Part shown: in pieces, positions 1-8,419 of the stretch
Layout of the letters: every line of letters starts with the position of its first letter
Numbering within the stretch: position 1 is the first letter of the stretch
Source: Streptomyces spectabilis
Lineage (GTDB): Bacteria > Actinomycetota > Actinomycetes > Streptomycetales > Streptomycetaceae
Direction of reading: 5' to 3'
Length of the DNA stretch: 64,000 bases
Assembly (NCBI RefSeq): GCF_008704795.1
Contig: NZ_CP023690.1
Span: 6,520,501 to 6,584,500, forward strand
Position numbers and translations under genes: made by a program
Notes under the pieces: generated by a model
Told to the model about the DNA's origin: nothing
Databases searched by the model: none
What the model saw: the letters and a program-made list of their open reading frames with translations, nothing else

Positions 1-929
1 CGGTGAATGTAGATGTCGAAGGCGAGCCGGGCCTGTTCGTCGCCCTCGTCGATGCGACGGCGGATCTCCCGCATGTCGTTGTCGCCGCACAGGCCGATAA
101 GGCCGCTCTTCTTGTTGAGGAGCGTGTCGATTTCGTCGATGGAAAGGCCGCCGACCCGCGCCAGATGGAAGATCACGGCCGGATCCATGTCTCCGGAGCG
201 CGTACCCATCACGAGCCCCTCCAAAGGCGTGAGCCCCATGGAGGTGTCCACGCAGCGGCCGCCGCGCACGGCGGACGCGGACGCGCCGTTGCCGAGGTGC
301 AGCACGATGACGCTCACGTCCTCGGGGGCCTTGCCGAGCAGCTCCGCGGTCGCCCGCGACACATACGCGTGCGAGGTGCCGTGGAAGCCGTACCGGCGTA
401 CGCGGTGCTCGTCGGCGGTGGCGACGTCGATCGCGTAGCGGGCCGCCGACTCCGGCATCGTCGTGTGGAAGGCGGTGTCGAAGACCGCGACCTGGGGCAG
501 GTCCGGGCGGAGCGCCTGGGCGGTGCGGATGCCGGTGATGTTGGCCGGGTTGTGCAGCGGGGCCACCGGCACCAGGCGCTCGATCTCGGCGAGGACCGCG
601 TCGTCGATGACCGTGGGCTCGGTGAACTTCAGGCCGCCGTGCACGACGCGGTGGCCGATCGCCGCCAGCTCGGGCGAGTCCAGGCCGAGCCCGTCCGCGG
701 CCAGTTCCTCCGCGACGGCCTTCAGGGCGGCCTCGTGGTCGGCGATGGGCCCGGTGCGCTCGCGCTCGGCGCCGCCGCCCGTCAGCGGGGTGTGCTTGAG
801 CCGGGAGGTCTCCTCGCCGATGCGCTCGACGAGACCCACGGCCAGCCGGCTGCTGTCCGCCATGTCGAGCAGCTGGTACTTCAGCGACGAGGAGCCGGAG
901 TTGAGGACGAGGACACGGGACGAGCTCAC
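1..929 (-). CDS. ackA: Acetate kinase (3' end cut by window edge)
   Basis: Interconverts acetyl phosphate plus ADP with acetate plus ATP in the cytosol, the second step of the Pta-AckA overflow pathway. The N-terminus (VLVLNSGSSSLKY, residues 6-18) is the phosphate-binding signature of the acetokinase family, and GHRVVHGG, FDTAFHTTMP, HLGNGASA and GTRSGDMDP follow in the expected order. About 309 residues are present of the roughly 400 usual, because the gene runs off the left edge. The GTG start at 929 overlaps the pta stop by four bases (GTGA), so the two are translationally coupled and belong to one operon. Confidence 0.96.
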   Translation of the reverse strand, partial: MSSSRVLVLNSGSSSLKYQLLDMADSSRLAVGLVERIGEETSRLKHTPLTGGGAERERTGPIADHEAALKAVAEELAADGLGLDSPELAAIGHRVVHGGLKFTEPTVIDDAVLAEIERLVPVAPLHNPANITGIRTAQALRPDLPQVAVFDTAFHTTMPESAARYAIDVATADEHRVRRYGFHGTSHAYVSRATAELLGKAPEDVSVIVLHLGNGASASAVRGGRCVDTSMGLTPLEGLVMGTRSGDMDPAVIFHLARVGGLSIDEIDTLLNKKSGLIGLCGDNDMREIRRRIDEGDEQARLAFDIYIH

Positions 930-3025
930 TGGGGGGCCTTCTCGGTGGGGGACTGGGTGGGGGTCTGGGCCTGGATCGCCGTGATGGCGACGGTGTTCAC
1001 GATGTCCTGGACGAGCGCGCCGCGGGACAGGTCGTTGACCGGCTTGCGCAGGCCCTGGAGCACCGGGCCGACGGCGATCGCGCCGGCGGAGCGCTGCACG
1101 GCCTTGTAGGTGTTGTTGCCGGTGTTGAGGTCGGGGAAGATCAGGACGCTGGCCTGGCCCGCGACGTCGGAGCCCGGCAGCTTGGTGGCCGCCACGGACG
1201 GCTCGACGGCGGCGTCGTACTGGATCGGGCCCTCGATCTTCAGGTCCGGGCGCTGGCCGCGGACCAGCGCGGTGGCCTCGCGCACCTTGTCGACGTCGGC
1301 GCCCGAGCCGGAGGTGCCGGTGGAGTACGACAGCATCGCGATGCGCGGCTCGACGCCGAACTGCGCGGCCGTGCCCGCCGACTGGACGGCGATGTCCGCG
1401 AGCTGCGTGGCGTTCGGATCGGGGTTGACCGCGCAGTCGCCGTACACGAGGACCTTGTCGGCCAGGCACATGAAGAACACGGACGACACGATCGACGCGT
1501 CCGGCTTCGTCTTGATGATCTCGAAGGCGGGGCGGATGGTCGCGGCCGTGGAGTGCACGGAGCCGGACACCATGCCGTCGGCGAGGCCGCCCTGCACCAT
1601 CAGCGTGCCGAAGTAGTTCACGTCCGCCACCACGTCGTACGCCAGCTCCACGGTCACGCCCTTGTGGGCGCGCAGGCGCGCGTACTCCTCGGCGAAGCGC
1701 TGGCGGAGCTCGGACGTCTGCGGGTCGACGAGCTGCGAGTCCGCGAGGTCCACGCCGAGGTCGGCGGCCTTCTTGCGGATGGCCTCCGCCGGGCCGAGCA
1801 GCGTCAGGTCGCACACGCCGCGGCGCAGCAGCACGTCGGCGGCGCGCAGCACCCGCTCCTCGGTGCCCTCGGGCAGGACGACGCGGCGGCGGTCGGCGCG
1901 GGCCCGCTCCAGGAGCTTGTGCTCGAACATCATCGGCGTGACGCGGTCGCTGCCGGACACCGAGAGGCGCTCCAGGAGCTCGGCGGTGTCGGTGTGCCGC
2001 TCGAAGACGCCGAGGGCGGTCTCCGCCTTGCGCGGCGTCGCCGCGTTCAGCTTTCCCTCCAGGGCGAACAGCTCGCCGGCCGTCGGGAAGGAGCCGCCGG
2101 AGACGGCGATCACGGGCGTGCCCGGCGCGAGCCGGTCGGCCAGGCGCAGGATCTCCGGGCCCGGCTGCTCGTTCAGGGTGAGCAGGACGCCCGCGATCGG
2201 CGGGGTGCCCGCGCTGTGCGCGGCGAGCGCGCCGACGACCAGGTCGGCGCGGTCGCCGGGGGTGACGACCATGCAGCCCGGGGTCAGGGCGTTCAGGAAG
2301 GTCGGCAGCATCGCGCCGCCGAAGACGAAGTCGAGGGCGTCCCTGGCCAGGCCCGAGTCGTCGCCGAGGAGCACCCTGCCGCCGAGCGCGTGGGTGATCT
2401 GCGCGACGGTCGGCGCGGCCAGGGCGGGCTCGTCCGGCAGCACGTAGCAGGGCACCGGCAGGCCGGCGGCGAGGTGCTCGTGGATCTCGGCGCGGTCGGC
2501 CGGGGCCACGCGGTTGGTGACCATCGCGAGGACGTCGCAGCCCAGGGCCTCGTAGGCGCGGTAGGCGTTGCGGGTCTCGGCGCGCACCGACTCGGCGGTC
2601 TGGTTCTTGCCGCCGACGACGGCGAGGACGGAGGCGCCGAACTCGTTCGCGAGCCGGGCGTTGAGCGACAGCTCGTCGGGGAGCTGGGTGGCGGCGAAGT
2701 CGGTGCCGAGCACCAGGACCACGTCGTAGGAGCGCGCGACCTCGTGGAAGCGGTCGACGAGCTGGGAGACCAGCTCGTCGGTGCCCTGCTCGGCCTGGAG
2801 CGCGGAGGCCTTGTGGTAGTCCATGCCGTACACGGACGCGGGGTCCTGTGAGAGGCGGTAGCGGGCGCGCAGGAGCTCGAAGAGCCGGTCCGGTCCGTCG
2901 TGGACGAGCGGGCGGAAGACACCCACACGGTCCACCTGGCGGGTCAGGAGTTCCATGACTCCCAGCTCGACGACCTGACGGCCGTCGCCCCGGTCGATCC
3001 CGGTCACGTACACGCTGCGCGTCAC
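926..3025 (-). CDS. pta: Phosphate acetyltransferase
   Basis: Converts acetyl-CoA and phosphate to acetyl phosphate and CoA, feeding acetate kinase. The 699-residue form is the long actinobacterial/enterobacterial type: an N-terminal BioD-like region (residues 1 to about 210), a DRTGG-type middle domain, and a C-terminal PTA/PTB catalytic domain from about residue 375 (RRVVLPEGTEERVLRAADVL), with the acetyl-CoA site stretch GMVSGSVHSTAATIRP. I chose GTG at 3025 (VTRSVYVTGIDRG) because a GGAGAG Shine-Dalgarno lies just upstream; the open frame continues further upstream without family similarity. First gene of the pta-ackA operon, divergent from pfkA. Confidence 0.96.
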   Translation of the reverse strand: MTRSVYVTGIDRGDGRQVVELGVMELLTRQVDRVGVFRPLVHDGPDRLFELLRARYRLSQDPASVYGMDYHKASALQAEQGTDELVSQLVDRFHEVARSYDVVLVLGTDFAATQLPDELSLNARLANEFGASVLAVVGGKNQTAESVRAETRNAYRAYEALGCDVLAMVTNRVAPADRAEIHEHLAAGLPVPCYVLPDEPALAAPTVAQITHALGGRVLLGDDSGLARDALDFVFGGAMLPTFLNALTPGCMVVTPGDRADLVVGALAAHSAGTPPIAGVLLTLNEQPGPEILRLADRLAPGTPVIAVSGGSFPTAGELFALEGKLNAATPRKAETALGVFERHTDTAELLERLSVSGSDRVTPMMFEHKLLERARADRRRVVLPEGTEERVLRAADVLLRRGVCDLTLLGPAEAIRKKAADLGVDLADSQLVDPQTSELRQRFAEEYARLRAHKGVTVELAYDVVADVNYFGTLMVQGGLADGMVSGSVHSTAATIRPAFEIIKTKPDASIVSSVFFMCLADKVLVYGDCAVNPDPNATQLADIAVQSAGTAAQFGVEPRIAMLSYSTGTSGSGADVDKVREATALVRGQRPDLKIEGPIQYDAAVEPSVAATKLPGSDVAGQASVLIFPDLNTGNNTYKAVQRSAGAIAVGPVLQGLRKPVNDLSRGALVQDIVNTVAITAIQAQTPTQSPTEKAPQ

Positions 3026-3122
3026 GCGTGCTCTCCGTTTCTTCTCTGTTCCCGCTGGTGAGGAGGGGGAGGGCAGCTCCGGCAGCGCCGGAAAAACACC
3101 CGATATTGTTGGTCGTGCCCTC

Positions 3123-3151
3123 TTGACAATACCTCTGCGGCTGGCTAAGTC
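3123..3151 (+). promoter_or_regulatory. Candidate sigma-70-type promoter of pfkA, overlapping pta -35
   Basis: TTGACA at 3123-3128 and TAAGTC at 3146-3151 are separated by 17 bases and lie about 75 bases before the pfkA start. The overlapping bases 3124-3129 read TTGTCA on the other strand and are well placed to be the -35 of pta, with a weaker TATCGG -10 at 3100-3105. The two divergent promoters may therefore share their -35 bases. Confidence 0.5.
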
Positions 3152-3224
3152 GCAGGCTGGGCGAACGCCGTGGAACAATCGGACCGGCTCACACGAAGCA
3201 ACAGCGAGCAGGAGACACAGCGCG

Positions 3225-4250
3225 ATGCGTATCGGAATTCTCACCGCGGGCGGCGACTGCCCGGGCCTCAACGCAGTGATCCGGTCGGTCGTGCACCGAG
3301 CCGTCACGAACTACGGCGACGAGGTCATCGGCTTCGAGGACGGGTACGCGGGCCTGCTCGACGGTCGCTACCGGACCCTGGACCTGAACGCGGTCAGTGG
3401 CATCCTCTCCCGCGGCGGCACGATCCTCGGCTCCTCCCGCCTTGAGCGCGCCCGCTTCCGCGCCGCCTGCGACAACGCCAAGGACCTGATCGAGAAGAGC
3501 GGCTTCGACGCGCTCATCCCGATCGGCGGCGAGGGCACGCTGACCGCGGCGAAGATGCTCCACGAGGCCGGGGTGCCGGTCGTCGGCGTGCCCAAGACCA
3601 TCGACAACGACATCTCCTCCACGGACCGCACCTTCGGCTTCGACACGGCCGTCGGCGTGGCCACCGAGGCCATGGACCGGCTGAAGACCACCGCCGAGTC
3701 CCACCAGCGCGTGATGGTCGTCGAGGTCATGGGACGGCACGCGGGCTGGATCGCCCTGGAGTCCGGCATGGCGGGCGGCGCCCACGGCATCTGCCTGCCC
3801 GAGCGCCCCTTCGACCCGGCCGACCTGGTCAAGCTGGTCGAGGAGCGGTTCGCGCGCGGCAAGAAGTTCGCGGTGATCTGCGTCGCCGAGGGCGCGCACC
3901 CCGCCGACGGCACCATGGACTACGGCAAGGGCGCCATCGACCAGTTCGGCCACGAGCGCTTCCAGGGCATCGGCACGGCCCTCGCCTACGAGCTGGAGAA
4001 GCGGCTCGGCAAGGAGGCCAAGCCGGTCATCCTCGGCCACGTCCAGCGCGGCGGCACGCCCACCGCGTACGACCGCGTCCTCGCCACCCGCTTCGGCTGG
4101 CACGCCGTCGAGGCCGTCCACCGCGGCGACTACGGCCGCATGACCGCCCTGCGCGGCACGGACATCGAGATGGTGCCGCTCGCGGAGGCCGTGACGGAGC
4201 TCAAGACGGTCCCGAAGGACCGGATGGACGAGGCCGAGTCCGTCTTCTAG
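3225..4250 (+). CDS. pfkA: 6-phosphofructokinase
   Basis: Phosphorylates fructose 6-phosphate to fructose 1,6-bisphosphate in glycolysis. The 341-residue protein has the nucleotide loop TAGGDCPGLNAVIR at residues 7-20, GGEGT at 101-105, PKTIDND at 123-129 with the catalytic Asp, and the MGRHAGW sugar-phosphate motif. Gly104 is the residue found in ATP-dependent enzymes, whereas Lys124 is typical of the PPi-dependent branch; this combination is known in actinomycete ATP-PFKs. The ATG at 3225 follows AGGAGA. The position next to pta-ackA matches what I recall of pfkA2 in S. coelicolor. Confidence 0.95.
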   Translation: MRIGILTAGGDCPGLNAVIRSVVHRAVTNYGDEVIGFEDGYAGLLDGRYRTLDLNAVSGILSRGGTILGSSRLERARFRAACDNAKDLIEKSGFDALIPIGGEGTLTAAKMLHEAGVPVVGVPKTIDNDISSTDRTFGFDTAVGVATEAMDRLKTTAESHQRVMVVEVMGRHAGWIALESGMAGGAHGICLPERPFDPADLVKLVEERFARGKKFAVICVAEGAHPADGTMDYGKGAIDQFGHERFQGIGTALAYELEKRLGKEAKPVILGHVQRGGTPTAYDRVLATRFGWHAVEAVHRGDYGRMTALRGTDIEMVPLAEAVTELKTVPKDRMDEAESVF

Positions 4251-4284
4251 GGCCTCGGAGCCGCTAGCACTTCTCTTCGGCGAC

Positions 4285-4296
4285 TAGAACGTTCTA
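4285..4296. promoter_or_regulatory. Perfect 12-bp palindrome between convergent gene ends
   Basis: TAGAACGTTCTA is an AT-rich perfect palindrome in very GC-rich DNA. It sits between the pfkA stop and the stop of the convergent XRE gene. It could be a protein-binding site; the arms are too short and AT-rich for a good terminator. Function unknown. Confidence 0.35.
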
Positions 4297-4306
4297 TCCA
4301 GAGGTT

Positions 4307-5011
4307 TTATAGATGTCCCGGGACCAGGGGCCAGAAGTGGTCGAGGACCCGGTCGAGGAAGTCGCGGCCCGCGTGGCCGGAGGCGTCCGCGCTCGCGCCG
4401 CCGCCCCAGCTCAGGGTCCGGACCATCCGTGACTGGTACTCCTCGTGCAGACGGCGCAGCGGGCCCTCGACGGTGCGCTTGTCGACGGCGAGGAGCTTGC
4501 TGACCGGGCGCACGTACCCCTGCCAGCGGGTCGTCACCGCGCTGCGCAGCAGCTCCGCGAGCCGGTCCGCGCGGCCGGTGACCGCGATGAAGTCCGGCAG
4601 CGTGAGCCGGAGCGTGTGCGCGAGGGCGGCCGACTGCCGGTCGCTGCCGCGCCACTGGTCGGTCTCCTCCATGCGCAGATACGCCTGGAGCTCCACGCCC
4701 GCGCCGCGCGCCACGTCCTCCGGGGCGAGGGCGCGTGCCAGGCGGTGCTCGCGCAACGTCCGCGGGGCGCCCATGAGTTCGCCGGGCGAACACCACAGCG
4801 TGGCCGCGAGCGCGGTCAGCTCCGCCGCGGTGGGCGTGGCCAGGCCCCGCTCCCACGCGCTGACGGTGTCCGCGGTGATGTGGGTCAGGCCGTAACCGGC
4901 CCGCATGCCGTAGGCGACGTGGCCGGGCGCCATGCCCAGCGCCTCGCGCAGCCGGCGTGCGGCGGGGAAGTCGAAGGGCGGGGTGGGCTGGCTCGCTTGC
5001 ACGGGGCACAC
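4307..5011 (-). CDS. XRE-type helix-turn-helix DNA-binding protein
   Basis: A 234-residue cytosolic regulator. Residues about 17-80 form an XRE-like helix-turn-helix (ITADTVSAWERGLATPTAAELTALA, recognition helix around TADTVSAWERG), followed by a region with partial similarity to a second DNA-binding unit and a C-terminal domain I do not recognise. The GTG at 5011 (VCPVQASQP) is taken as the start; an internal GTG three codons later is also possible. It is convergent with pfkA and is not obviously co-transcribed with the sugar transporter behind it. Target genes are unknown. Confidence 0.8.
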   Translation of the reverse strand: MCPVQASQPTPPFDFPAARRLREALGMAPGHVAYGMRAGYGLTHITADTVSAWERGLATPTAAELTALAATLWCSPGELMGAPRTLREHRLARALAPEDVARGAGVELQAYLRMEETDQWRGSDRQSAALAHTLRLTLPDFIAVTGRADRLAELLRSAVTTRWQGYVRPVSKLLAVDKRTVEGPLRRLHEEYQSRMVRTLSWGGGASADASGHAGRDFLDRVLDHFWPLVPGHL

Positions 5012-5152
5012 GGTAGGGGGACGGGGGCCGGACGACTACGGTGTGTTCCTACGAGGCTACGGCTCGGAGAAAGACACACCCCTCGGCGCGCTCTTTTGTG
5101 CGCCCCTGCGCCGCCCCGGCGGTCGACCGACGACGGTGCCGCACCGAAGATC

Positions 5153-5179
5153 AAGCCCGTCCGGCGCTTGAGGACGAGG
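5153..5179. repeat. Dispersed streptomycete intergenic repeat
   Basis: The stretch AAGCCCGTCCGGCGCTTGAG and following bases match a motif I recognise as highly repeated in intergenic regions of Streptomyces chromosomes. It lies in the 189-bp gap between the XRE gene start and the end of the sugar-permease operon, directly beside a GGCGC/GCGCC inverted pair, and may work as part of the operon terminator. Confidence 0.5.
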
Positions 5180-5200
5180 CGCGGAGCGCCGATGCCGCCG

Positions 5201-6031
5201 TCACCCCTTCACCGCGCCGCCCAGGGCGAAGCCGCCGCCCAGCCGCCGTGCGATCAGGACGTACAGCAGGATCACCGGCGTCGAGTAGATGAGGGAGAAC
5301 GCCGCGAGCTGGCCGTAGACGATGGCGCCCTTGCTGCCGAAGAAGTCGTTGATGCTGACCGCGGCGGGCATCTGGTCGGGGGAGAGCAGCAGCATGAACG
5401 GGACGAAGAAGTTGCCCCACATCAGGACGAAGGAGAAGACGGTCACGACGGCGACGCCCGGCCCCATCAGCGGAAGGACGATGCGGACGAGGGACTGGAG
5501 CGGCGAGGCGCCGTCCGTCCAGGCGGCCTCCTCCAGCTCCTTGGGCACGCCGTCCATGAAGTTCTTCATCAGCCAGATGGCGAACGGCAGTTGGGACGCC
5601 GCGAAGAAGAAGATCGTGCCCTGCATGGTGTCGATGAGGTCGACGCGGACGAACAGCGCGTACACCGGGACCATGATGGCGGTGACGGGCAGGCTCGTCG
5701 CGAACAGGATCGTCAGCATGAACGGCCGGTTGAGCCGGGAGGAGTAGCGCGACAGCGGGTAGGCCGCGAGGGCCGCGCTCACCACCGTCAGGAGCGTGCC
5801 GCCGCCGCACAGCAGCAGGCTGTTGAGCATCGGCGTGAAGGTGATCTCGTCGGTGAGGACCGCGTCGAAGTTGTCGAGCGTGAAGCCGTCCGGGCTCTTC
5901 ACGCCCACGTCGGCCTTGGGGTCGACGGCGGAGAGCAGCACCCAGGCGAGCGGCACCGCGAAGGCCGCCGCCACCGTGAGCAGACCGATGTCGGCGGCGA
6001 GTCGGCGGCTGCGGGCGCGGCGTGCGGACAT
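5201..6031 (-). CDS. Sugar ABC transporter permease (MalG/CUT1 type)
   Basis: Inner-membrane half of a carbohydrate ABC importer. The 276-residue protein has six predicted membrane segments starting at LLTVAAAFAVPLAWVLLSAV, and the cytoplasmic EAA loop EEAAWTDGASPLQSLVRIVL, which docks the ATPase. The start ATG at 6031 shares one base with the stop of the upstream permease (TGATG), so these two are tightly coupled. There is no ATPase gene in the operon; streptomycete CUT1 importers commonly share the MsiK ATPase encoded elsewhere. Substrate cannot be read from sequence. Confidence 0.92.
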   Translation of the reverse strand: MSARRARSRRLAADIGLLTVAAAFAVPLAWVLLSAVDPKADVGVKSPDGFTLDNFDAVLTDEITFTPMLNSLLLCGGGTLLTVVSAALAAYPLSRYSSRLNRPFMLTILFATSLPVTAIMVPVYALFVRVDLIDTMQGTIFFFAASQLPFAIWLMKNFMDGVPKELEEAAWTDGASPLQSLVRIVLPLMGPGVAVVTVFSFVLMWGNFFVPFMLLLSPDQMPAAVSINDFFGSKGAIVYGQLAAFSLIYSTPVILLYVLIARRLGGGFALGGAVKG

Positions 6032-6936
6032 CAGACCTCCGTGCGCAGCAGGCGCATGTAGACCAGCGAGAACAGGGACCCCACGAGGAGCAGGAGCAGC
6101 GCCACCGCCGTGCCGTAGCCGATCATGCTCTTCTGGAAGGCCTGCTCGTACATGAACAGCGGCAGGGTCTGGCTGCGGTTGCCGGGCCCGCCGCGCGTCA
6201 TCACCCAGATGAGGCCGAAGACGGAGAGCGTCTGGAGGGTGTTGAGCATCAGGTTCGTGCCGATGGAGCGGCGGATCATCGGCAGCGTGATGTGCCACAT
6301 CCGGCGCCAGCCGCTCGCCCCGTCGACCTCCGCGGCCTCGGTGACCTCCTTGGGGATCTCGCTGAGCGCCGCCGAGTACACCAGCATCGAGAAGGCCGTG
6401 CCCCGCCACATGTTGGCGAACGACACCGCGAGGATCGGCAGTGTGAACAGCCAGTTCTGGGACGGCAGATGGAGGACGTCGAGGACCGCGTTGAGCGTGC
6501 CGTCGCGGCGGAAGAAGGCGTACAGGAGGAAGCCCGCGACGACCTCGGGCAGCACCCAGGCCGTGATGACGACGGCCCCGGTGACGGTGCGCACCGCCTT
6601 GGACGCCCGCCGCATCAGGACGGCGAGCGCCAGGCCGAGCGTGTTCTGGCCGACGACCGACGACAGGAAGGTGAAGACGAGCGTCAGCCAGACCGCGTTG
6701 AGGAAGTCCTCGTCGTCGAAGGCCGTACGGAAGTTCTCGAAGCCGACGAAGCTCTCGTGCGCCTGGCCGGTCAGCTGGAGGTCGGTGAAGGCGATGTACG
6801 CGCAGTAGCCGATGGGGCCCGCGAGGAACAGCGCCATCAGGACGACGGCGGGGGAGACGGGCAGGGCGCGGCCCAGGGAGCGGACCAGGCGCTTGCGGCG
6901 CGGCGCCGGCGCCGGGGCAGCCGCCGGGGCAGTCAC
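6031..6936 (-). CDS. Sugar ABC transporter permease (MalF/CUT1 type)
   Basis: Second membrane subunit of the importer, 301 residues. After an Ala/Pro/Arg-rich cytoplasmic N-terminus it has six membrane segments (first VVLMALFLAGPIGYCAYIAF) and a complete EAA motif (EAAEVDGASGWRRMWHITLP) in the penultimate cytoplasmic loop. The GTG start at 6936 overlaps the binding-protein stop by four bases. It pairs with the downstream MalG-type permease and presumably receives sugar from the lipoprotein encoded upstream. Confidence 0.92.
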   Translation of the reverse strand: MTAPAAAPAPAPRRKRLVRSLGRALPVSPAVVLMALFLAGPIGYCAYIAFTDLQLTGQAHESFVGFENFRTAFDDEDFLNAVWLTLVFTFLSSVVGQNTLGLALAVLMRRASKAVRTVTGAVVITAWVLPEVVAGFLLYAFFRRDGTLNAVLDVLHLPSQNWLFTLPILAVSFANMWRGTAFSMLVYSAALSEIPKEVTEAAEVDGASGWRRMWHITLPMIRRSIGTNLMLNTLQTLSVFGLIWVMTRGGPGNRSQTLPLFMYEQAFQKSMIGYGTAVALLLLLVGSLFSLVYMRLLRTEV

Positions 6937-8297
6937 CTCTCGATCACCTTGCCGTCCGTGGCCGACCTGACCTCGTCGTCGTAGCCGCTCGCCGCGCCGT
7001 CCACGGAGTCGTCACGCGTGGTGACCTTCTCCATGGCCTCCTGCATCGCGGTGGAGACCTTCGGGTACGCGGGGTAGGCGGGCCGGTAGTGGGTGGCGGC
7101 CACCAGGTCGGTGAAGAAGCGGATGCCGGGCTGGGCCTTCACGTACTCCGGGTCCTCGGCGACGTCCTCGCGCACGGAGATCCCGGAGTTGGCGATGTAC
7201 CACCTCTTGGCGTTCTCTTTCGTCTGCATCGTCTCGATGAACTCGAACGCCAGGTCGGGGTTGCCCGCCTTCGCCGGGATCGCCCAGGTCCAGCCGCCGG
7301 ACATGCTGACCTTGCCCGGGGCCTGGCCGTGCTGCGTGGGCATGGCCGCGAGGCCCAACTCCTTGGACCAGTCGGGCCATTCGTGCCCCGAGCCCTTCAG
7401 CCAGTCCTGCGGCAGCCAGGAGCCGTCGAGGTTGATGGCGAGCTTGCCCTTGGGCAGGAACTCGCCGCGCACGCGCGTGGCCATGTTCGGATCGAGCGCG
7501 TCCTCGACGTCCGGGCCGAGCTTCTCCTTGTAGACGGTCTCGACGAACCTGAGCGCGTCCTTGAAGCCCTTGCTGCCCACGACCCACTTCTTGGCCTTCG
7601 GGTCGTACACCGGGTCCTTGCCCGTGCCGTACAGGAGCATCTCCAGGCCCTGCATGGCGGAGGTCTCGCCGCCGGGCTTGCCGGTGTACACGTTCAGCGG
7701 CACGACACCGGGCACCTTCTCCTTGACGGTGCGGGCCGCGTCCAGGACCTCGGCCCAGTTCTTCGGCTGCCAATCCTGCGGCAGGCCCGCCTTCTTGAAG
7801 ACGTCCCTGCTGAACCACAGGCCGCGGGTGTCCGTCCCGTCCGGCACGCCGTACGTCCTGCCGTCCTCCGCCCGCGCCGCGGCCTTGGCCGTGTCGATGA
7901 ACTTCGGCCACTCCTTCCACTTCTCCAGATACGGGTCGAGCGGCTTCAAGTACCCGCTGGTGATGTCGGAGTTGATGAGGAAGGTGTCCTCGTAGACGAG
8001 GTCCGGCGCGGTCTTCGGGGAGCGCAGCATCTGCTGCACCTTCGTGTAGTACTCGGCGTCCGGCGCCTTGATCGGCACCAGCTTCACCTTCTTGCCCGGA
8101 TGCGCCTTCTCGAACTGCTTCTTCATGGCCTCCAGGTAGTCGTCCATCACCTGGATCTGGTTGTCCATGGACTGCTTGTACGACACCTTCACGGTGTCCG
8201 GGTCGTCGCCGGAGCCGCCGCCGCACGCGGTGAGGGCGCCGGCGGCGAGTACGGTCGCGAGGAGGAGAGGGGCGGAAGCGGTGGGGCGCACGGGCAC
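6933..8297 (-). CDS. Extracellular sugar-binding lipoprotein of ABC importer
   Basis: Captures a carbohydrate at the cell surface and delivers it to the two permeases. The 454-residue protein starts with a lipoprotein signal peptide ending in the lipobox LTAC, with lipidated Cys25 followed by a GGGS linker, then a family 1 solute-binding fold (for example PDLVYEDTFLINS, MSGGWTWAIPAKAGNPDLA). The GTG start at 8297 has an excellent AGGAGG site a few bases upstream. It is the first gene of the operon and is preceded by operator-like repeats at 8358-8394. Family resemblance is to maltose/oligosaccharide-binding proteins, but the ligand is not determinable. Confidence 0.93.
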   Translation of the reverse strand: MPVRPTASAPLLLATVLAAGALTACGGGSGDDPDTVKVSYKQSMDNQIQVMDDYLEAMKKQFEKAHPGKKVKLVPIKAPDAEYYTKVQQMLRSPKTAPDLVYEDTFLINSDITSGYLKPLDPYLEKWKEWPKFIDTAKAAARAEDGRTYGVPDGTDTRGLWFSRDVFKKAGLPQDWQPKNWAEVLDAARTVKEKVPGVVPLNVYTGKPGGETSAMQGLEMLLYGTGKDPVYDPKAKKWVVGSKGFKDALRFVETVYKEKLGPDVEDALDPNMATRVRGEFLPKGKLAINLDGSWLPQDWLKGSGHEWPDWSKELGLAAMPTQHGQAPGKVSMSGGWTWAIPAKAGNPDLAFEFIETMQTKENAKRWYIANSGISVREDVAEDPEYVKAQPGIRFFTDLVAATHYRPAYPAYPKVSTAMQEAMEKVTTRDDSVDGAASGYDDEVRSATDGKVIER

Positions 8298-8357
8298 GAC
8301 CTCCTACGGTCCGGCGCGGCCGCGCTGCCTGCCGCGCGCGGCCGCTGCCCGGTGAAC

Positions 8358-8394
8358 GTAAGCGCTTGCTGGAAGCAAGGTCAATGCCCTTGCA
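8358..8394 (-). promoter_or_regulatory. Operator-like repeats upstream of sugar ABC operon
   Basis: GTAAGCGCTTGC at 8358-8369 contains the perfect AAGCGCTT palindrome typical of LacI-family operators. Overlapping it is a second dyad, CTTGCT (8365-8370) and AGCAAG (8374-8379) around GGA, and a further CTTGCA at 8389-8394. The cluster lies 60-100 bases before the binding-protein start, where a repressor would control the operon. No LacI-family gene is in the window, so the regulator must act in trans. Confidence 0.6.
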
Positions 8395-8419
8395 GGGGCG
8401 TGGCGGGCCCGCCGCGCGC

